Part shown: one piece after another, positions 39,801-46,410 of the stretch
Numbering within the stretch: the stretch's first letter is position 1
Layout of the letters: every line of letters starts with the position of its first letter
NCBI GenBank assembly: GCA_030998225.1
Contig: JAPYXD010000737.1
Span: 2,294,001 to 2,358,000, forward strand
Reading direction: 5' to 3'
DNA: 64,000 nt
Origin: Diplolepis rosae
Lineage: Eukaryota; Arthropoda; Insecta; Hymenoptera; Diplolepididae
Program-made: the position numbers and the translations under genes
Notes under the pieces: generated by a model
Told to the model about the DNA's origin: nothing
What the model saw: only the letters and a program-made list of their open reading frames with translations
The model's database searches: none

Positions 39801-42800
39801 TTTCGTGAGCTCTAATGAATCAATATTTCCTGCTTCATTTGCAAAGTTGTAAACTTTCCTGAACGTTACAAGGCTTTCCCCCTGTTGATTTTCAAAGATG
39901 CACTCCTTATTAATGGAAAAACCACGTTCTGATGACGCATTACCATGAGACAGAATTAGAACAATCTCGACTATTTGGCGTGAATTCCCATAGCCCTATG
40001 CGGCTGATGCAATATTCTGTACCCAGAAATTATCCAGTCGTGTTTCTGAACTATGATTTCCATTCACCACCTTTGTTAAAAGCAGAAGACAGCATAATTT
40101 TTTAAACTCTTCTTTAGCTCTGTCAGCCACGATCCCGGGAATTGAGTTCTTCACTACTAAAATTTGATAACAAGAATTAAGGCTTCTCTTCACAGTATTT
40201 ACGTCCTTAACAATGAGAGAGGAATTCAAGCATGTAATGGTTTCGGTGAGAGGGTTCTTCAAGGGAGATTTCTCGAACATTTTTTGCAACATACGGACAA
40301 AAATAGATCGCCATTTTTGACAAAATTGGAGTTTGAAATTGTTTGACTCCCTTAACTTTTCCAAGTGCTTGTTCAGTATAAAACCTCTAATCAATATTCT
40401 CTGCATACAAAATATTAGATTTCTCAGATAGATCTATTTTATCGCACGGCTCTTTTGCATTTTCAGTTACTTCTTTTTTCATTCAGCGGAAAAGACATAA
40501 TAAGATGTCTACATACAGAAAAGAAGCTACAGGGAGTTCAGATTGGAAGCCTTCTTCTTCTTCTTCTTGGTTGTGGCTTCTTGCTAAGTTTAGCAAATGG
40601 CCATATCTGTGCAAAATAATTACATTGTTCCGCATGAGAAATATCTAAGTCCAATCGGGGTATCAAGCAGCACACAAAAGCATCCAACGACGAAAAGCAG
40701 GCAAATTAAATCCCACATTCAGCAGTGAAGCCAGCAGTCAGTAGTCAAGCTTAAGCTGTCTATAAGAGATTGGAAGCCTACAAGAAAGGATTCTAAAATT
40801 ATAGCCAAAGACCAGAGAAAACTCAGAGAACCACTGCGAACAGCAGACACACTACGCTGCGCGCACAACCATTCTCACATACGTACTGCTGTTGGCGTTG
40901 TGTGCGTAACGTTCGCGTGTCAAATCTGGACACACTGCCTACAGCTACAGCTGAGTATCGAAGTTTTGAAAAAAAAAAAATGTTGTACAACTTTTTGGTA
41001 ATAGAACTAATAGAGTACGCAAATTAAGAATCATGAGACACTTTACAGATATTATAAACCTTGATTCTTGTACTAGGAACAAATTTTACAATAATCAATG
41101 GGTATCGAGAATTTGACGACAGAAACATCAGTTAGCGTTTTAGTGTTTTTGTTAAAATGATAATTTATAAGATATTGCTATAGAAACTGATAATAAAAAT
41201 AAATATCTATTTGCAGACTAAATTGAAAGTATTTGAAGTCATTATTTTATTTCTAATCAAGAATTATTATTAAGAAATATTATTGAAACTGAAAATTTGC
41301 ATGCCAACAGTATTAAGTATTTTTCATGAAACACATTTTTTTTATAATTAGTTTACTGCATTTAAATCTAAATAATAAAATTATTATACATAAAATAGGT
41401 AACTCCATTGCAGATTGAATTTGTAAATTTATAATTTTTAAAGGATAAAAATAATTAATATTTAAAATAATAAAAATTTTAATTGTGCATAATTAGAATA
41501 ATTCAAATTTAAGAACTTAGCATTCTTCATTCATGCTATAAATTATACCTGTTCAATCCTATTAATCTATTAGAGCAATAAAGCTCTTTATTTGTTTAAA
41601 ATTTTTATTTTTCATCATACACTCTAAACGTGATCTTCTTGTTACTCAGTTATAATTTTCGACAAAATAAACATGTTTATCTGAATAATAAATTCACTTA
41701 TTGTTGTTTGAAATTCTGCGGCACTTTTAACACTATTTTTGTAACATGACACACTTTTTCTTTTAATATTTGCACTATTTTTTTAAAAGTAGCACTTCGA
41801 TACCTATCCTGTACCATATTTAACATTAAATATGGACAGGTTTCACTATTACCGACCTAGCATATAGCGAACAGACATGCGCGAACTCATTCGAGCTGGC
41901 GCGAATTTAAAAAAAACGCCTGAAAATGATCTTTTTGAACAGCAAATGTACATGTTGGGCGGTATTTAATATACTAAACTACTCCCAATTATATTCCCTA
42001 TTCTGCAACCCACTCGGGCCCACTCTGTAGATTGAAGCTTAAGTTGGTTGTGCTATTAAACTGGAAAGTGGATTCGTTATGGATTTTAATATTACTGGAG
42101 CAATGAAAAAGTCGATAGCGGAAGCCATTTGGAAACGCTTAGAACAATACGATTTTCGATTCACAACATTGCTATCAGATGGAGATGCGAAAACTTTTAA
42201 TCACATGGTCAGTCTAAATATTGGGTCATTAAGTATGAAGATGGAAGTTTCTTATGTATAAATTTCGTCATTTCGCATTGGCATTTGTTTTTGTTTTTTA
42301 CATTGTGAAGCTTAATATTATTCTTTCGACTACGCTTTGAAATCCACAATTATCTTTTGGATAGCATTTTGTAGAAAATATTTGTGAAGCTATAGATAAG
42401 TCAAAAATTCGTGCAATCTTCGAATATGAGTTTCGTTATGGAACTAACGCATCGGAGATAACTCGTAAACTTAATAGTGTGTTTTAAAAAGGTTTAAGTA
42501 GCCACAGCACAGTATCGTTTTGGTTTGAAAAATTTCGTGCTGGAGAGCTTAGCCTTGAAAATGAACTACGTGGAAGACCCCAACCCAAATTAAGTAATGA
42601 ACCAAAAGATATTGTAGAGATATTGTAGACAAAAAGTTCCGATGCTTGCGTTTCTTTGCTCTCGCGGAAAACAGGAGAGCCTTTTCTGCATCGTATCGTT
42701 ACTTGTGATGGAAAATGGATATTCTATGATAATCTTAAGCATTAAGCAAGCTAGTTAGATAAAAATGAAGCACCAAAACACAGCCCAAAACCAAACACTC

Positions 42801-44528
42801 AATAATAGAAGCACATGGTTATTGCTTGGTGGAGCAACCACGGTTTAATTAATTATGGCTTCATAAAACCTGGTCAATCGATCACAGCAGGGTTCTACTG
42901 TAACCAACTGGACAACATGATGAAGAATCTTGCAGAAAAACAGCCGAAATTAGTGAACAGAGACAGGCCAATTCTCCTACATGATAATACTCGCCCACAC
43001 ACTGCAAATCGGACGCAATTAAAAATATTGAAATGGGATTTGGAAACTACCGATCATCCTCCGTATACACCGGATCTTTCACCCACTGATTATAATTTGT
43101 TCCGGAATTTGAATATCTTCTTACAAGGAAAAATATTCAATTCCCAACAGCCTGTCGAAAATGCCTTCCGCGCTTTCATCGGTTCTCGCTCTCCAGGCTT
43201 CTATGAAAAGGTATAAATGAATTACTTTTGACACTGGTTTATCATATTTTACGATTACATTTTATATAAAATATCACATAAGTATTTACTTTATACTTTA
43301 CAAAATCTTCCATTACGACTATAGAACAATGAAATTAAAAAACTTCATAATTATAAAAAAAAAGACAAAAGAATTGATTCAATTATACTTGTATTAAGAA
43401 GTAATAATAAAATTATGGATGAAATGTAACACTGTAATAATCTTAAGTTCATACCGTTATAAAAAAATTGTGTACTTAATTTAAAAAAAAAGTATTTGCA
43501 TTACCATGGTAAGAATTTATCCTTATGTTCTACAAAGTTTGTCATGATAAATATGTAAGGACAAATTAAAACAAGGAGCCTTCGAATCAAGTAAGTATTT
43601 ACGTAATTGAGAAGTAACATCAACTCTAAAAATTTTTTTAGATAATTGGAGAAAGGCCTTTCTGTAATACCCGCGCGGGAAACGCGATTTCCGGGCCCTG
43701 GTGCGAAACAGCAAAAATGATCCATTTTACGATCGATGATGAGTCCGTGTAATAAAACTGACTTTTCCACACTAGTGACAGAAAAGTTTGGAAATAATCG
43801 AATTCTAGCATCAATTGTTAGTTTACTGTGCTCTGCGTAAGAGAAATGCCACGTACTTGTTGATGTCATGGTTGCATCAGATGATCGTGGAACCGATCAT
43901 TCATGCTGTTTCACGCCAGGCGCCGAAATCGTATTCTCCTTCATGGTAAGTAAATGGAACAAAATTTAATTCACTCAAATGGTGTTCACCACAATTATTT
44001 CAATAGAAATTTATTTAACCGTTTTTTAAAGAAAACACTTTTTTGATGTTCAATTTTTTGTCCAGGACCAGCAAAAAATCAATTTCAACGGTTGTTACTT
44101 GGTGGAGTTTCATACAAAATAAGTGCAAATTTATTTCGTGAATTTGTATGGAAGCAGAAGATTATTACATGACGCTATTTCTTCTTTAATGACAGTTTGG
44201 AATAGATAACTTATGATACAAATAACACATAATCTAAGATTAGATAATTGTAAATTGTAGTATAAAAAATAGGCCATAGAGTTATTTGAGTAATTGGTCA
44301 ATCAGATATTACTGAAGAGACTCTAGGATATGTTTCCATGCTACTATCTAAAATTTTCATATATTTCTCCAACTCCAAGAATAATCTTAGTATGTACTCA
44401 CTCTCTGCAAAGTAACGTTCATATCCAGGCAATTTGACTTCATTTGGCAGTTTAGTACTGTCACACTTTATCTCTTGGAGTGCGATTATGTCTGCATCTT
44501 CTTTCTGGATATATTCAAACCCTTTTTT
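9671..44528 (-). CDS. Rrp1: AP endonuclease gene (Rrp1/APEX1 type), partial, transposon-filled intron
   Basis: Base-excision repair nuclease that cuts DNA 5' to abasic sites, an exonuclease III family enzyme of nucleus and mitochondria. Four exons on the minus strand are in view: 44402-44528, 11861-12004, 11614-11757, 9671-9851. Splice sites are GT/AG (GTGAGT, GTAAGT, GTATTA, GTATGT donors). Joining them keeps one open frame and rebuilds split codons at every internal junction. Key residues seen: ALQEIKC (metal-binding Glu), [11 protein letters not shown] (Asp, Asn), YSFWAYF and NIGW. The exon with the WNVDG-type start and the one with the SDH end were not found; they may lie outside the window or be too short to spot. 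By my alignment the position of the human catalytic Tyr171 is Lys here. Introns are 32.4, 0.10 and 1.76 kb. Confidence 0.88.
10968..11499 (+). mobile_element. mariner deletion derivative, DNA-binding part only, copy 1
   Basis: Inside the 1.76-kb Rrp1 intron. Inverted ends: AATAAGTTTCCGCCGTTT at 10968-10985 and its exact reverse complement at 11482-11499. Between them is only the N-terminal helix-turn-helix part of a mariner transposase ([19 protein letters not shown] ... [19 protein letters not shown]), running straight into the 3' untranslated region. The Trp codon before FQKFKNG is TGA, the same stop as in the copy at 13.3 kb. Confidence 0.75.
11614..11757 (-). CDS. Rrp1: Rrp1 exon with GDMNVAH catalytic motif
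   Basis: 144 bp after acceptor TTTTACAG, ending at 11614 before a weak donor GTATTA. Encodes [17 protein letters not shown] and [16 protein letters not shown]; the Asp and Asn of GDMN are active-site residues in this family. Its last G joins AT of the following exon to make the Asp of DLTNPKSN. Confidence 0.88.
11861..12004 (-). CDS. Rrp1: Rrp1 exon with [10 protein letters not shown]
   Basis: 144 bp after acceptor TTGCAG (AG at 12005-12006), ending at 11861 before donor GTAAGT. Encodes [19 protein letters not shown] and [19 protein letters not shown], the conserved centre of the AP endonuclease fold. The last base T joins AT of the next exon to give Tyr before VPNSG. The next intron is about 0.10 kb. 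Confidence 0.88.
12173..13017 (+). pseudogene. mariner transposase remnant
   Basis: DD34D-type mariner gene, frameshifted. The N-terminus ([20 protein letters not shown]) starts near 12173; the middle is damaged; 12502-12747 gives [11 protein letters not shown] and [10 protein letters not shown], followed by a stop and DYYLF (catalytic Asp). The C-terminus [17 protein letters not shown] ends near 12939. The 3' end is marked by GGGGCAACCCAATA at about 13004-13017, a common mariner terminus. The matching left end was not found between here and the Rrp1 exon at 12004. Confidence 0.75.
13237..13620 (+). mobile_element. mariner deletion derivative, copy 2
   Basis: Direct-orientation sister of the 11-kb copy: starts [20 protein letters not shown], keeps the helix-turn-helix region, has the same TGA in place of Trp before FQKFKNG, and the same internal deletion leading to the ACATAAGGTTCCGTTCTTTC tail. 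The terminal repeats seen in copy 1 are not clear here. Confidence 0.7.
13621..15050. other. intron sequence, no recognised gene
   Basis: Part of the large Rrp1 intron. A 109-codon open frame at 13863-14192 (plus) has no family I recognise and no supporting context; I do not call it a gene. Confidence 0.4.
15051..15426. other. GC-rich block, split by a foldback element
   Basis: Much richer in G+C than its surroundings. It resumes at 16421 (CGCGCCCGTCCCCAGTGAAGC). Composition resembles a LINE untranslated region such as that at 59 kb, but I see no direct match. Confidence 0.35.
15427..16415. mobile_element. 989-bp palindromic (foldback) element, 5-bp TSD
   Basis: Begins CACAGTATTTTAAA and ends with its reverse complement TTTAAAATACTGTG. 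TGTCG flanks it on both sides (15422-15426 and 16416-16420), an exact 5-bp target duplication. Arms of roughly 430-470 bp are near-complementary (for example ACGAATCCAACGGGATATG in the left arm, CATATCCCGTTGGATTCGT in the right), with a short central loop near 15900-15990. No coding. A CAC start and 5-bp duplication are what Transib transposases leave. Confidence 0.8.
16890..17034. repeat. dispersed repeat related to 33265-33430
   Basis: Shares GAGATTCGGTA-TATT, TTTTGCGATTT-TCG and flanking bases, in the same order and orientation, with 33265-33430. Non-coding; family unknown. Confidence 0.5.
17035..17705. repeat. long inverted repeat
   Basis: Left arm about 17035-17320 and right arm about 17425-17705, separated by about 100 bp. 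Matching pairs include AAAATTAGACCTCAGGCAAA with its complement near 17670, and TCTACAACTTGACCGTTTCC with GGAAACGGTCATGTTGTAGA. Probably a second foldback element; exact ends and target duplication are not resolved. Confidence 0.65.
17849..17900. repeat. transposon terminus shared with the 35-kb element
   Basis: GAGGCACATAAAGTGTTACAGAGCGATAGCACT-like sequence, present in reverse at 35125-35161 at the start of a different transposase gene. It abuts the truncated mariner at 17917. Confidence 0.55.
17917..18506 (-). pseudogene. mariner transposase, internally deleted
   Basis: Starts at 18506 with [20 protein letters not shown], a typical mariner N-terminus. After a frameshift it reads [20 protein letters not shown] and then jumps by deletion directly to [20 protein letters not shown], losing the first catalytic Asp region. 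A further frameshift leads to [18 protein letters not shown] and [20 protein letters not shown], with the other two catalytic Asp residues. It stops at 17917 after [13 protein letters not shown], short of the normal C-terminus. Non-functional. Confidence 0.8.
18507..18768. other. no recognised gene
   Basis: Spacer between two mariner elements; nothing recognised. Confidence 0.3.
18769..20049 (-). mobile_element. complete-ended mariner element, TA target duplication
   Basis: 1281 bp, the usual mariner length, flanked by TA on both sides (18767-18768, 20050-20051). Inverted ends: left has GTTCAATAAGTCCCGGGACT and the right end read in reverse is the same apart from one or two bases near the tip. 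The transposase is on the minus strand. Confidence 0.85.
18833..19870 (-). pseudogene. mariner transposase in the 18.8-20.0 kb element
   Basis: Starts [20 protein letters not shown] at 19870. A frameshift near 19785 precedes [16 protein letters not shown]; 19359-19643 reads [17 protein letters not shown] and [15 protein letters not shown] (the conserved WVPHxL linker). At the first catalytic Asp, MDP replaces the usual MDET: a small deletion removes several residues and shifts the frame. The rest (18833-19294) is intact: [11 protein letters not shown] and [12 protein letters not shown] carry the other two Asp residues; ends GDYIDA. Two small lesions inactivate an otherwise full-length gene. 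Confidence 0.85.
20050..20401. other. AT-rich spacer
   Basis: No gene. A loose inverted pair (TTAACTTTAATATG near 20230 and CATATTAAAGTTTATT near 20327) is present. Confidence 0.3.
20402..20610 (-). pseudogene. decayed coding stretch, possibly retrotransposon Gag
   Basis: On the minus strand an open stretch reads [20 protein letters not shown] then [19 protein letters not shown]. It looks protein-like, but I do not recognise the family and it has no visible start. Confidence 0.3.
20905..21640 (-). pseudogene. Ty3/gypsy integrase C-terminus (element B, minus strand)
   Basis: One minus-strand frame with a single stop at 21334-21336. It begins in a linker ([12 protein letters not shown] region), then [20 protein letters not shown] and [39 protein letters not shown]: the small beta-barrel at the integrase C-terminus. 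After the stop the same frame continues into a Ser/Thr-rich tail ending near 20905. The catalytic core upstream is scrambled. Confidence 0.7.
21641..22660 (-). pseudogene. decayed minus-strand coding remnants
   Basis: Scattered protein-like stretches on the minus strand, such as [20 protein letters not shown] and [20 protein letters not shown], in shifting frames. Probably further retroelement debris of element B; family not recognised. Confidence 0.3.
22689..22742. repeat. 27-bp tandem duplication with GCGCTAAAGCGCT palindrome
   Basis: Two units starting at 22689 and 22716, each AAGCGCTAAAGCGCTATACA followed by AGAA. Confidence 0.7.
22743..23534 (+). promoter_or_regulatory. leader/LTR-like region of gypsy element C
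   Basis: Upstream of the Gag frame at 23535. Contains a TATA-like CTATAAAGC near 22757 and a GC-rich stretch (23080-23340). Position suggests LTR plus leader, but no second LTR and no clear primer-binding site were seen. Confidence 0.35.
23535..25245 (+). pseudogene. Ty3/gypsy Gag (element C), one frameshift
   Basis: Starts [20 protein letters not shown]; the first 60 residues look like a SAP-like helical module, followed by a Thr/Ala-rich stretch. This frame stops at 24137. A frameshift there enters a second frame reading to 25245 with a good Retrotrans_gag domain ([50 protein letters not shown]) and two C-terminal cysteine clusters: [20 protein letters not shown] and a zinc knuckle [14 protein letters not shown]. 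Better preserved and richer in G+C than element A. The polymerase follows in another frame. Confidence 0.85.
25362..26847 (+). pseudogene. Ty3/gypsy Pol: protease, RT, partial RNase H (element C)
   Basis: Long open frame. An aspartic protease start ([10 protein letters not shown]) is followed by a deletion that removes the rest of the protease, then a complete [62 protein letters not shown] and the catalytic box [12 protein letters not shown] (YFDD). The connection [20 protein letters not shown] and RNase H start [20 protein letters not shown] follow. Near 26847, after FRFTVVTT, gypsy similarity stops; the frame runs on to 26918 through unrelated sequence. No integrase follows, so the element is 3'-truncated. 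Confidence 0.88.
26848..27440 (+). other. Lys/Glu-rich open stretch before element D RT
   Basis: Short frames at 26992-27207 and 27253-27471 are rich in Lys and Glu. They may be the degraded 5' part of the next gypsy element; no family recognised. Confidence 0.3.
27449..27907 (+). pseudogene. Ty3/gypsy RT, first half (element D)
   Basis: RT palm of a different gypsy lineage from [21 protein letters not shown] is out of frame with the main 27536 frame, which reads [20 protein letters not shown], then the catalytic box [11 protein letters not shown] and [20 protein letters not shown]. It ends at codon 27905-27907 exactly where a 2.1-kb insertion begins. The second half resumes at 30005. Confidence 0.85.
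27908..30004. mobile_element. LTR-like insertion (TG...CA) with TATA target duplication
   Basis: 2097 bp starting TGAGACGGCC and ending TTTTTCA, with TATA on both sides (27904-27907, 30005-30008). It interrupts the element D RT. TG/CA ends and a 4-bp duplication suit an LTR retrotransposon; no internal coding or second LTR was seen, so a solo LTR is the simplest reading. An AATAAA near 28928 could be its polyadenylation signal. Confidence 0.65.
30005..30340 (+). pseudogene. Ty3/gypsy RT connection and RNase H, second half (element D)
   Basis: Continues the 27.5-kb [22 protein letters not shown] then LRKGVEWKW, followed in shifted frames by RNase H pieces ([20 protein letters not shown]). Removing the insertion and one TATA copy keeps the reading frame. 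It ends near 30340, where an R1-type LINE begins. Confidence 0.8.
30340..31825 (+). pseudogene. R1-type non-LTR retrotransposon ORF2, copy 1
   Basis: The tail of an endonuclease domain is seen first ([23 protein letters not shown]), then the linker. At about 31066 a deletion joins to the middle of the RT ([20 protein letters not shown]), losing the first RT blocks. RT continues: [20 protein letters not shown] and GFADDALVV (the F-A-D-D catalytic box). A stop at 31427, followed by [11 protein letters not shown] about 24 bp on, marks a small deletion. The thumb reads [20 protein letters not shown]. The copy ends abruptly at 31825, where a foldback-type terminus starts. Confidence 0.85.
31825..33010. 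mobile_element. relative of the 48-52 kb foldback element, single arm
   Basis: Starts CAGGGATCCCAGATC at about 31825; the 48-kb element starts CAGTGATCCCAGATC. Homology continues through GAGGCGCGAAGCAGACGAC (about 32099; GTGGCGCGAAGCAGACGAC in the other) and through the AT-rich arm to about 33000. Only one arm is present and the other end was not found. Confidence 0.6.
33265..33430. repeat. dispersed repeat related to 16890-17034
   Basis: Contains GGAGATTCGGTAATATT and TTCTGCGATTTTTCG in the same order as the 17-kb copy, which borders the long inverted repeat. Non-coding. Confidence 0.5.
33665..34325. repeat. GC-rich block with 146-bp tandem duplication
   Basis: Strongly GC-rich island in AT-rich surroundings. 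Units starting at 34064 and 34210 repeat ACCCCGACCGGAC, GTCGAACACCGACGAATG and GGCCGGGAATCAGCTTCAGG. A TATAAAG lies near 33789. The second unit is cut off at 34325, where the transposase remnant begins. It may be a LINE untranslated region; open frames across it look like composition artefacts. Confidence 0.55.
34326..35146 (-). pseudogene. Tc1/IS630-type transposase with DUF4817-like N-terminus
   Basis: Main frame 34547-35146 on the minus strand. The N-terminal helix-turn-helix ([40 protein letters not shown]) resembles the DUF4817 module; then [20 protein letters not shown] and the DDE start [20 protein letters not shown] (first Asp). A stop and frameshifts follow, after which [18 protein letters not shown] gives the second Asp. 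The protein is cut at 34325 just after DEKWIG. The annotated frame opens at GTG, so the true start is unclear; the gene begins within the transposon terminus at 35125-35161. Confidence 0.75.
35166..36640. other. AT-rich sequence, no recognised gene
   Basis: Intronic with respect to Rrp1. Short open frames such as 36239-36490 (minus) show no family I recognise. Confidence 0.4.
36650..36696. repeat. 11-bp tandem repeat
   Basis: Four units of ACCATTCACTG type at 36650, 36661, 36672 and 36683, preceded by inverted variants (GAACGGTCAGCG). Confidence 0.75.
36926..37712. repeat. satellite-like element with inverted ends
   Basis: Left end GCTAAAAAAACCGTTAGAAC (36926-36945) and right end, read in reverse, GCTTTAAAAAACCGTCAGAAC (37692-37712). 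The interior is built of GGTTCTA/TAGAACC motifs: units around CCTAAGAAGGGTTCT in the first half, and two ~121-bp units (about 37371 and 37491) sharing AGAGCGCACTTG, TGTC-CCGCTA and GACGCCCA in the second. No credible coding. Confidence 0.65.
37715..38075 (-). pseudogene. mariner transposase C-terminal remnant
   Basis: Minus-strand pieces: [20 protein letters not shown] then ASSHTS (second catalytic Asp region), [14 protein letters not shown], and after frameshifts [19 protein letters not shown]. Heavily decayed; no ends recognised. Confidence 0.65.
38111..38611 (+). pseudogene. transposon-associated protein of unknown family, C-terminal part
   Basis: A single frame with two stops (38339 TGA, 38369 TAA). 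It reads [33 protein letters not shown], then [20 protein letters not shown] and [37 protein letters not shown] recall this [24 protein letters not shown] block from many repetitive insect and hydrozoan proteins, but cannot name its function. Confidence 0.55.
39617..40420 (-). pseudogene. transposon-associated protein with [16 protein letters not shown] motif
   Basis: Frame 40406-39996 on the minus strand reads [20 protein letters not shown] and [10 protein letters not shown]. After a frame change the next part reads [20 protein letters not shown] and [20 protein letters not shown], then a Lys-rich tail. The 'SHGN...ERGFS' block resembles the C-terminal dimerisation region of hAT-like or unclassified transposon proteins in insects. 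Exact family unknown. Confidence 0.5.
40421..42060. other. AT-rich sequence, no recognised gene
   Basis: A run of CTT repeats near 40550, otherwise nothing recognised. Confidence 0.4.
42079..42261 (+). pseudogene. Mutator-like (MULE-type) transposase fragment
   Basis: A 60-residue piece, [20 protein letters not shown] then [19 protein letters not shown]. The 'YTTxLSDGDSKxF' pattern is the region with a catalytic Asp in animal Mutator-like transposase domains. Only this fragment remains. Confidence 0.5.
42385..43216 (+). pseudogene. mariner transposase remnant
   Basis: Begins [20 protein letters not shown] with [20 protein letters not shown], then stops and an [13 protein letters not shown] piece (first catalytic Asp). 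The long frame 42815-43216 reads [40 protein letters not shown] (second Asp) and [20 protein letters not shown] (third Asp), ending [11 protein letters not shown] without the last residues. The style resembles SETMAR-like mariners of Hymenoptera. Confidence 0.8.
43217..44401. other. no recognised gene
   Basis: A GC-richer patch at 43660-43700 and a plus-strand donor-like ATGGTAAGT near 43944 are the only marks. A 122-codon minus frame (43501-43869) is not recognised. Confidence 0.35.
44402..44528 (-). CDS. Rrp1: Rrp1 exon with LQE motif
   Basis: 127 bp, beginning at codon phase 0 after the acceptor TTTTTTATAG (AG at 44529-44530) and ending one base into a codon at 44402 before donor GTGAGT (44401-44396). 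It encodes [20 protein letters not shown] then KC and [10 protein letters not shown], matching the exonuclease III family region with the metal-binding Glu. The single leftover A joins GT of the 12004 exon to make Ser. No stop codons. Confidence 0.87.
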
Positions 44529-45198
44529 CTATAAAAAATAATTTTAAGAGACAATTAGTCTACAGACTCTTATACTCAAAGTAGTGTTTTAAAAGTTTAA
44601 TCTGTATATTCTTAATACTCTCTAAAGGTTAAAATCTTCTTTTTAATACTAAAGAAAAAATCAAATTTCAACCCCTCATAGCATAATTGTAGTATTACAG
44701 TAAAAACAATTTGTAAAATCCCAATGAAAAAAAAAATGCAAAAGAAACTTTTTGAGGGACAGTTCTTTAGAATAGGAAGAGAGGATCCTAGATAACAATT
44801 GAAAATGTTTAGAATTTAAATTGATTTTTCTAACTGAATACTTTATTTTACAAAAATAGAATTATTTTAAACAATAACTTTTAAGTAACTCGGGATATAT
44901 AATTATTATTTATTTTCAATATAGCACATATTATTTGTTTTAAAATGCAATTGAAAAGTTGTGTAACTGGTAAGTTTTTTCATTGTGCTGTGACGTTCTA
45001 AGTTCTAAGTTTATTCAACTTTTCCCAGCTAAAGCCTAGAGGCCAATACCCTATCTATATTTCTCTGTTCATTGTTGAGTATAATCAACAATTAACCGGG
45101 TAGAGCACAAGCCAAATAAATAAAATAACAAATGAAGTTTTAAAAGAATGATTTATTTAAAAATTATAATATTAATTTATTTATGACCTAAGCAACCT

Positions 45199-45455
45199 TT
45201 ATCTTTTAAGAAGATAGAGAGGTGGTGGCCGCCTGGTTTTTCTTCGATTGTTTGAGATTGGTTTGTCCAACCTTAAAGAAAAACATACCGTAAATCTATG
45301 TGTGTGAGAGAAAAGGGAAGTCTAAAAAATAAAATGTTCTTGACTTACCGGTATATTTTGAGTAAACGCCTTCTAAGTAGGTTGATCCTTTTATTTAGGT
45401 AATCCTTTGTTGATCCAACTCCTGGACAGGTAATTGAATTCTTGGCTGGTGGTAA
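45199..45455 (-). CDS. candidate last two exons of an unrecognised gene
   Basis: On the minus strand an exon 45349-45455 (acceptor CTGTAG, donor GTAAGT) and an exon 45199-45271 (acceptor TTTAAG) join across a 77-bp intron into one frame: GVGSTKDYLNKRINLLRRRL, LKIYR, then LDKPISNNRRKTRRPPPLYL and a stop at 45199-45201. AATAAA signals follow downstream. The basic composition and good splice sites suggest a real gene end, but I do not recognise it. It would lie within or beside the Rrp1 transcription unit. Confidence 0.3.
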
Positions 45456-45599
45456 CTACAGGTACCTCCTCTAATTAATGGTGGGTAATCTTTTGTTTTC
45501 CGACACTGAAAGTGTCAGTGTGTTGGAGTAGAAATATGGGCTAGCTTGAATATATAATATTCATTAATGATTTTATCGTATTACAATCAATAATAATAA

Positions 45600-46110
45600 T
45601 CCAGAAATTGCGCCTTCTTTTATGCTGAAAGGGATCACGTATATGCTTTCAAAAAAACCAGATGCTCACAGTCCTTCAGACTTTAGACAGCCTTACAAAA
45701 GAGCAGAAAAATTGCTGTCAAAATTCCCGAGGTTGCAAGGATCTGGTGACTAATAACAGTATCGCTGTGTTGCAAGCCAAAGAACATCAAAGTAACAACA
45801 CATCCTATGGGTATAGTGGGGGAAGGGATGAGAGTGGATACCAACTCACTCACCTTCTCTACTTGGATGAGCTGAAGTTGTATGCCAGCTCACGAAAGAA
45901 ACTGTTGAGTGTTCTTGATATCACTCTGTAGTTTTCCAATGAAATCATTATAGAATTTGGGCTGGAAAAGTGTCAAAAAGTACACTTGGTGAGGGGTGAG
46001 GTTGACATGCAATTGAAACATGAGGACCAGGCTTTCATCGTCACGATGACAGAGACTCATTAAATGGCTTAACACTGACCTTGAGAGTATCAACAGAACC
46101 ATTTTGCCAT
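45600..46110 (+). pseudogene. non-LTR reverse transcriptase fragment
   Basis: Frame 45662-45931 reads GYQLTHLLYLDELKLYASSR then KKLLSVLDITL, and continues after a stop with NEIIIEFGLEKCQKVHLVRG. This is the catalytic block of a LINE RT (usually H-L-x-Y-M-D-D), here with LDE in place of MDD, so the second catalytic Asp is lost. R2/R4-like LINEs have this style; the clade is uncertain. Confidence 0.6.
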
Positions 46111-46318
46111 TTCACTTTTGAAATATTTATTATTTTAATTTACAAATTTTTCCAAATCATTTCAGTCGATTCTGTCGATAATTAGAAGAGTGTATCACTC
46201 ACCATGATAACCGAAGTCTACCATATCGACCTTATCAACCTGTGACTTAGAATTAACGTCATTTAAGACCAGATGGAATTTTCAATATATATTTGAAAAA
46301 TTTTCATCGAAAAAAAAA

Positions 46319-46395
46319 CGCTTCCACTCCGCTGGGTATCTAACCCAGGACCTTTCGAAAAGAGAAATGTTTTAACTAGCGCCTGAACAGAGACA
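46319..46395 (-). tRNA. tRNA-like relic (pseudogene or SINE trace)
   Basis: The minus strand shows a T-arm-like CTGGGTTAGATACCCAG and, upstream, a 4-bp stem TTTC/GAAA enclosing a 7-base loop with TTT. The D-arm and A box are not recognisable. Probably a decayed tRNA-derived sequence. Confidence 0.35.
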
Positions 46396-46410
46396 TGACG
46401 ATTTTTTAAT

